Shown here: positions 16,425 to 23,307 of the stretch, piece after piece | Numbering within the stretch: the stretch's first letter is position 1 | Layout: each line of letters starts with the position of its first letter | Source: JBGPOS01 sp041488155 | Lineage (GTDB): Bacteria; Chloroflexota; Dehalococcoidia; Tepidiformales; Tepidiformaceae | Direction: 5' to 3' | Assembly: GCA_041488155.1 (NCBI GenBank) | Contig: JBGPOS010000005.1 | Coordinates: 20,107 to 84,106, forward strand | DNA length: 64,000 bases | Made by a program: the position numbers and the translations under genes | The notes under the pieces: generated by a model | The model's database searches: none | The model's input: only the letters and a program-made list of their open reading frames with translations | Told to the model about the DNA's origin: nothing

Positions 16425-17879
16425 ATGGTCACGGCCGGGTACCTCGAGCGAGACGTCTCCGTCAACAACCTCAAGCTGCACTTCCAGGAATGGGGAAATC
16501 CAGCATCGCCGACCATCTTGATGCTCCACGGGTTTGGCGTTTCGGGCCACATGTTCGATGAGTTCGCGGAGCGTATGCAGGACCGCTTCCGCCTGATCGC
16601 TATCGATCAGCGCGGCCATGGCGACAGTGACTGGTCCGTCGAGGGGGACTACACCCGGGATGCTTTCGTCGCTGACGTTGAGGGCTTTCGCGAAGCGCTG
16701 GGCCTCGACCAATTCATCCTCATCGGGCACAGCATGGGTGGCCTCAATGCGGTGTCGTACGCGGTCGCTTACCCGCAGCGGGTACGGGCGTTGGTGCTGG
16801 TGGACGTCGGCCCCGAGGCGGCGAAAGAGGGTGTCGACAACATCGTGCGGTTCACCCGCGGACCAGACGAGCTGGACTTCGACCAGTTCGTCGAGATGGC
16901 GCACCGGTTCAATCAACGGCGCACCCTCGAGAACATCCGCGAGCGGATGCGGCATCGACTGAAGCCGACCGAGAGCGGGAAATGGACGTGGAAGTTCGAC
17001 CGCCGGTTCCGCGAACAGGACGCGACCCTGCGCATCGGGAGCCAGCTCAGCAACGAAGAGACCTGGAACCTCTACAGGAGCGTGACAGCGCCGACTCTCA
17101 TCGTCCGAGGCGCGGAGAGCGACGTGCTCACCGTGGAGGTTGCCGAGCGAGCGGCACGCGAGATGCAGCACGCCCGCCTGGTCACCGTTCCGGCGGCAGG
17201 GCACAGCGTCCCCGGCGACAACCCGGACGACTTCACGGCGGCGGTCACTGAATTCGTCGGTGACGTTGAGAACTACCGGTTCGAGCCCGACCCGATCCCG
17301 GCCGGGCCCACACTGGGGCAACTGGTAGAGGCTTCGGAAGCGCACCGCAGGGGGCCGAGTCTCTTGACGCTTCTGCTGGCCGGTGTGGCCGCGGGCGCTG
17401 CTCTGACCGCCGCCGTGCTGGTGATGCGCTCGGCGACCGGAAGGAAGAAGGACGCCGGACTTCGTGGCCACGCGAGATCCCTGGCGCCGAGGGTGGCGGA
17501 GCCCCTTCGCCAGGTAGACGTCGAAGCAGCGCGGCGGCGGGCAGCGGAGCTTGCCACGGACCTGGCGGGAGTAGCCCAGAGCGGTGTCGCTCGCGCCCGC
17601 AGTGCGATGCGCGACGTTGACCTCGAACGGGCCCGTACCTCCGCGCTGGAAGTGCTCCGTTCGCTGGGTGACACCACGATCCGCGTGGCTCCAGCTGTTG
17701 CCAGGCAGACCGCGTCGCGCGTCGACGGTGGCGCGATTGCCCGCCGGCTTGGACGCGGCCGGCGCAGGAGTCGCCGCGCATCGATCGCGTCAGCCGCGCT
17801 CGGAATCGCGACGAAGCTGCTGGCTGCGCCCCGGCCGCGCGGGCGCTCGGGACGAAGATTGGCCGTATGGCGCGGATAG
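16425..17879 (+). CDS. Alpha/beta hydrolase with a membrane helix and long basic C-terminal tail
   Basis: 484 residues. Residues 1-285 form a compact alpha/beta hydrolase: oxyanion motif LMLHGFGVSG, nucleophile GHSMGG, acid in RGAESDVLT and H in PAAGHSVPGD. After a linker comes one hydrophobic segment (about 315-335, LLTLLLAGVAAGAALTAAVL). A tail of about 145 residues follows, rich in Ala and Arg with helical heptad-like stretches and ending in RRSRR and RPRGRSGRR. The tail is not part of the usual 270-280 residue family and should anchor the enzyme to the membrane and perhaps to anionic polymers. Ribosome site GGAGG. A second hydrolase overlaps its 3' end. Confidence 0.82.
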   Translation: MVTAGYLERDVSVNNLKLHFQEWGNPASPTILMLHGFGVSGHMFDEFAERMQDRFRLIAIDQRGHGDSDWSVEGDYTRDAFVADVEGFREALGLDQFILIGHSMGGLNAVSYAVAYPQRVRALVLVDVGPEAAKEGVDNIVRFTRGPDELDFDQFVEMAHRFNQRRTLENIRERMRHRLKPTESGKWTWKFDRRFREQDATLRIGSQLSNEETWNLYRSVTAPTLIVRGAESDVLTVEVAERAAREMQHARLVTVPAAGHSVPGDNPDDFTAAVTEFVGDVENYRFEPDPIPAGPTLGQLVEASEAHRRGPSLLTLLLAGVAAGAALTAAVLVMRSATGRKKDAGLRGHARSLAPRVAEPLRQVDVEAARRRAAELATDLAGVAQSGVARARSAMRDVDLERARTSALEVLRSLGDTTIRVAPAVARQTASRVDGGAIARRLGRGRRRSRRASIASAALGIATKLLAAPRPRGRSGRRLAVWRG

Positions 17880-18658
17880 CGGTCAACGGGACCACGCTCG
17901 CCTACGACGACGAGGGTCACGGCGATCCGCCGTTCCTCTTCATCCACGGCTTTGCCTGCGATCGCTCGTTCTGGCGTCCCCAATGCGAGGACTTGAGCCG
18001 GGATTACCGCTGCGTCTCGGTCGACCTTCGCGGGCGAGGCGATTCGGACGCCACGCCGCCGTTCGACGTAACGACGGCGGCGCTCGATAGCGCGGCGCTC
18101 ATCGAGGCCATCGCGCTCGATAGGCCGATCGTGGTCGGACACAGCCTTGGTGGGCTGGTGGCGTTGCGCCTCAACGATCTCCGGCCGGAGCTCGTACGAG
18201 CCATCGTGATCGGGGATTCACCGCTCACTGCAGCGCGGTCGGCGGGCGCTTTCGATGACGCCTCGAGAGGTATCCGGGAGGCCGGATCGATGGAACCGAT
18301 GCGCAACATGGTCGAAAGCTTCTTCGTCGAAGCGACGCCGCACGACATTCGCGAGCACGTCCGCCAGGTGATGCTCGGCTGCCCGCCCGAGGTAGGGGCG
18401 GGCATGCTAGCCAACGGCGCTGTCTTTTCGGAACGGCTGGACGAGATGATCAAGCTCGCCGACCGGAGGCCATTCATGGCGATCTGGGCCGAACGGCCGC
18501 TGGGCGACCCGAAACACCTCCGGGACATAACCATGTTTGTGCGCCAGGAGCCGATCGCTGGAGCGGGTCACTTCTTCCAGCTGGAGCAGCCGGAGATCAC
18601 GAACGCGCTCTTGCGAGCCTTTGTGGATGACGTGGAGCGCGACCCGCGCTCCGCGTAG
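17867..18658 (+). CDS. Alpha/beta hydrolase
   Basis: 263 residues with FLFIHGFACDRSFW oxyanion motif, GHSLGG nucleophile elbow and the catalytic histidine in GAGHFFQLEQP. Length and motifs fit soluble esterase, dehalogenase or lactonase relatives. ATG 17867 overlaps the tailed hydrolase by 13 bp, so they are co-translated and may act on related substrates. It has no signal peptide. The acid residue is less obvious than in its neighbour; it probably lies around residue 205-225. Substrate unknown. Confidence 0.83.
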   Translation: MARIAVNGTTLAYDDEGHGDPPFLFIHGFACDRSFWRPQCEDLSRDYRCVSVDLRGRGDSDATPPFDVTTAALDSAALIEAIALDRPIVVGHSLGGLVALRLNDLRPELVRAIVIGDSPLTAARSAGAFDDASRGIREAGSMEPMRNMVESFFVEATPHDIREHVRQVMLGCPPEVGAGMLANGAVFSERLDEMIKLADRRPFMAIWAERPLGDPKHLRDITMFVRQEPIAGAGHFFQLEQPEITNALLRAFVDDVERDPRSA

Positions 18659-18678
18659 GACGCAACGGCCGCGGGCGA

Positions 18679-18684
18679 TAAGGT
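18679..18684 (+). promoter_or_regulatory. Candidate leaderless -10 box of the VanY-like gene
   Basis: TAAGGT ends 7 bp before ATG 18692, and no Shine-Dalgarno site lies between. Transcription would begin at or next to the ATG. The -35 region is weak. Confidence 0.4.
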
Positions 18685-18691
18685 AGTCGGC

Positions 18692-19561
18692 ATGGAAGTT
18701 TCCGGCTCCGAGCGTCCCGTCGCGCCGGCTCAGCGAGCGGGCGCACCAGCCGGGGAACAGTGGCGGACGGCATTTTACATCTCGCTCGCTGCCGTCATTG
18801 CCAGCATCCTGGCGCTGCTCGTGGTGCTGGTTGCCCGGATCAATTCCGGCGGGGGCGGTGGAAGGGTCCAGTTCGCGTTGACGGGCAGCCCTTCCCCAAC
18901 GGTCGCGACGGCTGCCGCGAATGGGACAGCAACGCCGGTGCCGGGCAGAGCGACAGTGGAACCGCCGACGCCGGCCTCGACCGCGGCTCGCGACCTGGTC
19001 GTGGCCTGCGGTGACATCCTTGCGCCGGTCGACAAGCAGCACGTCCTGGCGCGCGATTGCGCCCCCTCGGACCTTCAGCTCCTACCAGTGGCTGTTTCGG
19101 CAGGCGGCGACCAGCTCCTGCGTGCAGAGGCGGCGGCGGCGCTGATCGACATGGTGGCCGCGGCTGCAAAGGGCGGGATTGCGGTCTTCGCAATCAGCAG
19201 CTATCGAAGCTACGACCAGCAGGTAACAACGTTCCAGCAGAACGTGGATTCCGGTGGCCTCGCCTACGCCGAGCGGACGAGCGCGCGGGCGGGACACAGC
19301 GAGCACCAGCTGGGCACGACCACCGACCTCACAAGCGCCAGCGCTCATTTCGGCCTGGAAGGGTTCGCCGGGACAGCGGAGGCTATGTGGGTGTCCGACA
19401 ACAGCTGGAAATATGGATTCATCGTGAGTTATCCCGCCGGGAGCGAAGCGGTGACGGGGTATGCGTACGAGCCCTGGCACGTGCGCTATGTCGGTAAAGA
19501 CGTCGCGCGGATGGTGCATGACAGCGGGCTGACGCTCCACGAGTACTTGCTCCGGCGCTAG
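18692..19561 (+). CDS. Membrane-anchored D-alanyl-D-alanine carboxypeptidase, VanY/M15 type
   Basis: 289 residues. One membrane helix (about 25-48), a Thr/Ala/Pro linker, then a peptidase M15B domain. Zinc motifs are visible: GHSEHQLGTTTDLTS (an SxHxxGxxxD type site) and EPWHVRYVG. Preceding YRSYDQQVTTF also matches the family. It should trim terminal D-Ala from peptidoglycan stem peptides outside the membrane. The start is supported by a -10 box 7 bp upstream. Vancomycin resistance should not be inferred from this alone, since most family members are housekeeping wall enzymes. Confidence 0.87.
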   Translation: MEVSGSERPVAPAQRAGAPAGEQWRTAFYISLAAVIASILALLVVLVARINSGGGGGRVQFALTGSPSPTVATAAANGTATPVPGRATVEPPTPASTAARDLVVACGDILAPVDKQHVLARDCAPSDLQLLPVAVSAGGDQLLRAEAAAALIDMVAAAAKGGIAVFAISSYRSYDQQVTTFQQNVDSGGLAYAERTSARAGHSEHQLGTTTDLTSASAHFGLEGFAGTAEAMWVSDNSWKYGFIVSYPAGSEAVTGYAYEPWHVRYVGKDVARMVHDSGLTLHEYLLRR

Positions 19562-19638
19562 CGTCGAGTGAGTTGCAGTGTGCCACCCTGGATGACACAC
19601 TCGGGCCATCCGAACCATCGCCCACGCCGGAGGTTACT

Positions 19639-20436
19639 GTGCCCTCAACGACTGACGAGCTCCTCGTCGAGCAGTCGAACCACATCCTCACGATCACACT
19701 GAACCGGCCGGACAGGCTCAACGCGATCAGCGGCCCGATGCTCGCGGCCCTCTCGGAGACCCTGCAGGCCGCAAACATCGACCGCGACGTCCGGGTGGTG
19801 ATCCTGACCGGGGCTGGCCGGGGCTTTTGCGCTGGCCTCGACCTCAAGGACCAGCAGTCCGGAAACGGGGTGGCAGCGGGGAGTCGTGGTTACCAGCTGT
19901 TCGACCTGCACAATTCGCCACCGATCGTTATCAACCGGATGGACAAGCCGCTGATCTGCGCGCTCAACGGCGCTGCGGCCGGATACGGGATGGACCTCGC
20001 CCTGGGCTGCGACATCCGCATCGCCAGCGAGTTCGCGAAGATGGGCGCGGTATTCGCGAAACGTGGGGTGCTTCCTGAATCAGGCGGTTGCTGGTACCTG
20101 CCTCGCCTGTTGGGGTGGGCGAAGGCCGCTGAGGTGGCCTTCCTCGGCGACGTGCTCGACGCGCAGCAGTCGCTCGAACTGGGCCTGGTCAACCGGGTTG
20201 TGAAGCACGAGGAGCTGATGGCGGAGACGATGAGGGTCGCCACGAAGATCGCGAATAACGCCCCGCTCAGTGTGCAGTCGACCAAGCGGATGATGCGCCT
20301 GGGGATGGATGAGCCCTTCGAGGCGGCCGTGGACCACATCTACCTCCAGCTCCTCCCCCTCTTCCAGAGCGACGACTTCAAGGAAGGCTTGAGCGCGTTC
20401 GCCGAACGGCGCGAGCCGTCGTTCAAGGGGCGATAG
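19639..20436 (+). CDS. Enoyl-CoA hydratase/isomerase-family protein
   Basis: 265 residues of crotonase fold: TLNRPDRLNAIS, the oxyanion segment GRGFCAGLDL, ALNGAAAGYGMDLALGCD and RGVLPESGGCWYLPRLLG. The first catalytic glutamate of rat crotonase aligns with Asp in GYGMDLA, and the second aligns away from Glu, while PESGG supplies another acid. This pattern is common among isomerase-like members rather than true hydratases. GTG 19639 is chosen for CCGGAGG just upstream. Product class uncertain: hydratase, isomerase or hydrolase. Confidence 0.82.
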   Translation: MPSTTDELLVEQSNHILTITLNRPDRLNAISGPMLAALSETLQAANIDRDVRVVILTGAGRGFCAGLDLKDQQSGNGVAAGSRGYQLFDLHNSPPIVINRMDKPLICALNGAAAGYGMDLALGCDIRIASEFAKMGAVFAKRGVLPESGGCWYLPRLLGWAKAAEVAFLGDVLDAQQSLELGLVNRVVKHEELMAETMRVATKIANNAPLSVQSTKRMMRLGMDEPFEAAVDHIYLQLLPLFQSDDFKEGLSAFAERREPSFKGR

Positions 20437-20445
20437 GGCTGCTCC

Positions 20446-20757
20446 TCAGCCGCTCGCGAGGCCCCGGAGGTTCTGCGGGAGGTCGTCGGGGAGCTCGGAG
20501 ACTGGCCGGGTGGCGAGCGAGATAGTGATGTCGAAGATGTCGCCCCAGGCTGCTTCGTAGTAGTCGCCCGGGCCTTCATCTTCGGCTTCCCAGATGACGA
20601 CCACTTGCGGGTCGCCCTCGGGGGCGTTCACCCAGTACTCGCCGAGCAGTTCCGCCTGGTGGGGGTGGTTGAAGGCCTTGCGACGCTCGAACGCCTCGAG
20701 GCCCTGGAGAGGATTGGTCCCTGGTTTGAACCGAAAGTAGGCGACGTAAACGGCCAT
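20446..20757 (-). CDS. DUF3303-like small protein
   Basis: 103 residues. VAYFRFKPGTNPLQGLEAF opens a ferredoxin-like (dimeric alpha-beta barrel) fold, with GEYWVNAPEGDPQVVVIWEAED as the second strand pair, resembling DUF3303 proteins. Function unknown; relatives are small cytoplasmic dimers. A perfect TATAAT on the same strand ends 6 bp before the ATG, predicting a leaderless transcript. The stop lies 10 bp from the stop of the convergent enoyl-CoA hydratase gene. Confidence 0.72.
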   Translation of the reverse strand: MAVYVAYFRFKPGTNPLQGLEAFERRKAFNHPHQAELLGEYWVNAPEGDPQVVVIWEAEDEGPGDYYEAAWGDIFDITISLATRPVSELPDDLPQNLRGLASG

Positions 20758-20763
20758 GGACGA

Positions 20764-20769
20764 ATTATA
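20764..20769 (-). promoter_or_regulatory. Leaderless -10 box (TATAAT) of the DUF3303-like gene
   Basis: TATAAT read on the - strand, 6 bp before the start codon. It is a full consensus -10. No ribosome site fits in the gap. The -35 region is weak. Confidence 0.55.
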
Positions 20770-20878
20770 GGACTGCCGGCGGTGCGCTTCTGGGTTCGGA
20801 CTGACGCGGTCGGCTCTGCTAGACTAGCGTTCCGTTCGCGACCCGCCCCGGGAGCGGGAATCAGCAGCCGGAGCGCCC

Positions 20879-21532
20879 ATGTACCGCCGCATCCTGTCCG
20901 GGATCATCGACCAGGGGAAGACGAGCACGTTCCTGGCAGCCATGCGCGAAGCGAACGAGCACCAGGAAGTGCGCGGCATCCGCGCGCGCACGACGGTCTG
21001 GGGGGCGATGACCGGTCAAACGAACGGCGTCCTCATCGCCAGCGACTTCAACACCATGGAAGACCTCGAACGGTTTACGGAGCTGGCTGCCGAAGACGCG
21101 CGTTTTGCAACCGTGCGGCGGGCCGTACGCACCCAGATGATCTACGACGCGAGCGAGGTTTCGATCCACCGCCTGTCGTACCACTCTGAAGGACTGATCT
21201 CGAGTGAGGACGCGACGGCGCCCAGGCGCTACATGCGCACCCTCGATGGAGAGGTGCAACCGGGCCGCCACCGCGAGTTCGTGATGTCGATTTCGCAAGC
21301 GCTGGACTATCAGAAGCAGCGGGGGATCGACGCCACCACGAGCGTTTGGTCGGCGGTTACGGGCCAGACGAGTGCGGTCTCCATCGTGGCGGAGTTCGAT
21401 TCGCTGGCCGAGTTGGAAAAGTTCGACGATATGGCGACGCAAGACGCCGAGTTCGGGCGCCTGCGGAAGGCCTCGCGCGAGACGATGGTGTTCCTCACGA
21501 GCGAAGTGAACCTGCTGCGCAACCTGCTGTAA
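20879..21532 (+). CDS. Tandem-duplicated dimeric alpha-beta barrel-like protein of unknown function
   Basis: 217 residues made of two homologous halves (about 1-99 and 113-217). Matching pieces include TTVWGAMTGQTNGVLIASDF against TSVWSAVTGQTSAVSIVAEF, and TMEDLERFTELAAEDARF against SLAELEKFDDMATQDAEF. Each half looks like a ferredoxin-like ABM/NIPSNAP-type fold, so the chain would make an intramolecular pseudo-dimer. I recognise no catalytic residue. TAGACT at 20820-20825 is a possible -10 box and GGAG precedes the ATG. A terminator hairpin follows at once, so this is probably a single-gene unit. Confidence 0.7.
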   Translation: MYRRILSGIIDQGKTSTFLAAMREANEHQEVRGIRARTTVWGAMTGQTNGVLIASDFNTMEDLERFTELAAEDARFATVRRAVRTQMIYDASEVSIHRLSYHSEGLISSEDATAPRRYMRTLDGEVQPGRHREFVMSISQALDYQKQRGIDATTSVWSAVTGQTSAVSIVAEFDSLAELEKFDDMATQDAEFGRLRKASRETMVFLTSEVNLLRNLL

Positions 21533-21554
21533 GCGGCATCGCCGGCACAAAGAA

Positions 21555-21581
21555 ACGGGGCGGCCTTTTTGGCCACCCCGT
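21555..21581. terminator. Bidirectional intrinsic terminator
   Basis: The arms ACGGGGCGGCC and GGCCACCCCGT pair except for one C/A mismatch, with a T-rich loop, followed by TCTCTTGTT on the + strand. It sits between the convergent ends of the duplicated-domain gene and the Fe-S insertion gene and could serve both. It is the clearest terminator in the window. Confidence 0.7.
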
Positions 21582-21616
21582 CGTTCTCTTGTTGCTCAGT
21601 CTGGATCAGGGGCTGT

Positions 21617-22006
21617 TTAGCAGCAGCTGCGGGCCTGACCGCCACCCTCGGAGGTCTGGAAGCTGGAGCCACAGGCGCAGCTCTTGACGGCGTTCGGGTT
21701 AAAGATGCTGAAGCCACTCTTCATGATGTCGTCGACGTAGTCGATCTCGGCGCCGTTGAGGTACTGGGCGCTCTCGGGGTCGACGAGGATCTTGACGCCC
21801 AGGTGCTCGAGGACGATGTCGTCTTCCTCGGCGGAGCGGGCGAGGGCCATCCCGTACTGGTACCCGGAGCAGCCGCCGCCGGCGACGAAGACGCGCAGGG
21901 CGCCGTTGGTGATCTCACGCGCTTCGAGGAGCGCCTTTGCCTTCTCCGCGGCCTTATCGGTGATGTTGACGAGGACCGTTGCGGCCTCGGTAGCTGTCGC
22001 TTCCAT
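21617..22006 (-). CDS. erpA: HesB/IscA/ErpA-type iron-sulfur cluster insertion protein
   Basis: 129 residues with the A-type carrier signature: one cysteine in GGGCSGYQY and two in KSCACGSSF. These bind a transient [2Fe-2S] or [4Fe-4S] cluster and hand it to client proteins. The extra C-terminal GGGQARSCC, with two more cysteines, is unusual. It is divergent from a cysteine desulfurase, giving an Fe-S assembly pair. A candidate -10 box TACACT (22065-22060) lies upstream; GGAGG is 12 bp before the ATG, a long spacing. The symbol erpA is by family; iscA or sufA would be equally fair. Confidence 0.88.
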   Translation of the reverse strand: MEATATEAATVLVNITDKAAEKAKALLEAREITNGALRVFVAGGGCSGYQYGMALARSAEEDDIVLEHLGVKILVDPESAQYLNGAEIDYVDDIMKSGFSIFNPNAVKSCACGSSFQTSEGGGQARSCC

Positions 22007-22115
22007 AGGTGGTCTCTGCCTCCATGCGGCTGCGCGTCCCCGCGGACGTCGCTATCGAAAGTGTAGCAGCAGGGGAAATCCCGCGTCCACCGCCCAAACG
22101 CCGGAGAAAACACGG

Positions 22116-22121
22116 TAGGCT
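22116..22121 (+). promoter_or_regulatory. Candidate leaderless -10 box of the cysteine desulfurase gene
   Basis: TAGGCT ends 9 bp before ATG 22131. No ribosome site is present in the short gap. The -35 region is not clear. Confidence 0.45.
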
Positions 22122-22130
22122 AGAGTCGTC

Positions 22131-23300
22131 ATGGAACGGATCTACCTGGATCACGCTGCCACCACGCCGCCCGACCCACGTGTCCTGGAAGCGATGTGGC
22201 CGATGTACGCGAAATACTGGGGGAACCCTTCGAGCATCTACCTCGAGGGGCAGGAAGCGCATCGGGCGCTGGACTCCGCCCGCAAGCTGTGCGCCGACCT
22301 GCTGGGCGCCTCTCCGCGCGAGATCGTCTTCACCAGTGGTGGGACGGAATCAGACAATGCGGCGATCCGGGGGGCTGCCTACGCTCAACGCGCGCGCGGG
22401 CGGGGCGACCACATCGTCACCTCAGCCGTCGAGCACCACGCCGTGCTGCACACAGTCGAGCAGCTCGAACGAGAGGGGTTCCACGCGACCTATCTCCCCG
22501 TTGATGCGGACGGCGAAGTTGACCTGCGCGCCCTCGAAGAGGCGGTCGGACCCACGACGACGGTCGTGAGCATCATGACGGCGAACAACGAGGTCGGGAC
22601 GATCCAGCCTGTGGCTGAGCTGGCGCTGATCGCCCGGGCGAAGAATCGAGACGTCGTCGTTCACACCGACGCGGTGCAAGCGGCGGGCGCGTTCGACATC
22701 ACCCCTTCGTCGCTCGGGGTTGACCTCCTGAGCATCGCCGCCCACAAGCTCTACGGCCCCAAGGGAGTGGGGTTGCTGTACGTGAAGAACCGCACGCCCT
22801 GGCAACCGATGCTCCTTGGTGGAACCCAGGAGAAGGAGCGGCGGGCCGGCACCGAGAACCTGGCCGGCATCGTGGGCCTGGCGACCGCGATGAAGCTCGC
22901 CTGGGAGAGCATGGCGGAGCGAAACGAGCATTCGCGGCGCCTCCGCGACCGGCTTCTCTACGGACTGCCCGAGCGCGTCACGGACACGGTCATTACCGGC
23001 CCGGCGGACCCGGCGCGGCGCCTCTCCAACAACTTCAGTTGCTGCTTCAGGAACGTCGAGGGCGAGAGCGTCTTGCTGGCGCTCGACATGGCGGAGATCG
23101 CCGCCAGCTCGGGGAGCGCCTGCACCACCGGCTCGCTCGAACCATCGCACGTCCTGACAGCGATGGGCATTGATCCTGATTTGGCGCACGCCTCTCTGCG
23201 GCTCACGGTAGGCATGTCGAACACGGACGAGCAGATCGAGCGCGTGCTCGAGGTCCTCCCGGCGATCGTGGCGCGATTGAGGGCCCTGGCTGGCGGGTAA
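22131..23300 (+). CDS. Cysteine desulfurase, NifS/IscS family
   Basis: 389 residues of a fold-type I PLP enzyme. It starts IYLDHAATTPPDPRV; PLP lysine lies in SIAAHKLYGPKGVG, and the persulfide cysteine lies in SSGSACTTGSLEPSHV. It removes sulfur from cysteine, giving alanine and an enzyme persulfide for Fe-S clusters and thio-cofactors. The SACTTG loop is of the long, group I type (IscS/NifS) rather than SufS. It is divergent from the A-type carrier gene across 124 bp. No IscU gene follows; the next gene is comEC on the other strand. Confidence 0.93.
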   Translation: MERIYLDHAATTPPDPRVLEAMWPMYAKYWGNPSSIYLEGQEAHRALDSARKLCADLLGASPREIVFTSGGTESDNAAIRGAAYAQRARGRGDHIVTSAVEHHAVLHTVEQLEREGFHATYLPVDADGEVDLRALEEAVGPTTTVVSIMTANNEVGTIQPVAELALIARAKNRDVVVHTDAVQAAGAFDITPSSLGVDLLSIAAHKLYGPKGVGLLYVKNRTPWQPMLLGGTQEKERRAGTENLAGIVGLATAMKLAWESMAERNEHSRRLRDRLLYGLPERVTDTVITGPADPARRLSNNFSCCFRNVEGESVLLALDMAEIAASSGSACTTGSLEPSHVLTAMGIDPDLAHASLRLTVGMSNTDEQIERVLEVLPAIVARLRALAGG

Positions 23301-23307
23301 GGGCCGC

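Noticed and set aside
18692..19561. Vancomycin-resistance VanY
   Set aside because: The M15 motifs are present, but no van regulators or ligase are nearby. A housekeeping carboxypeptidase is more likely.
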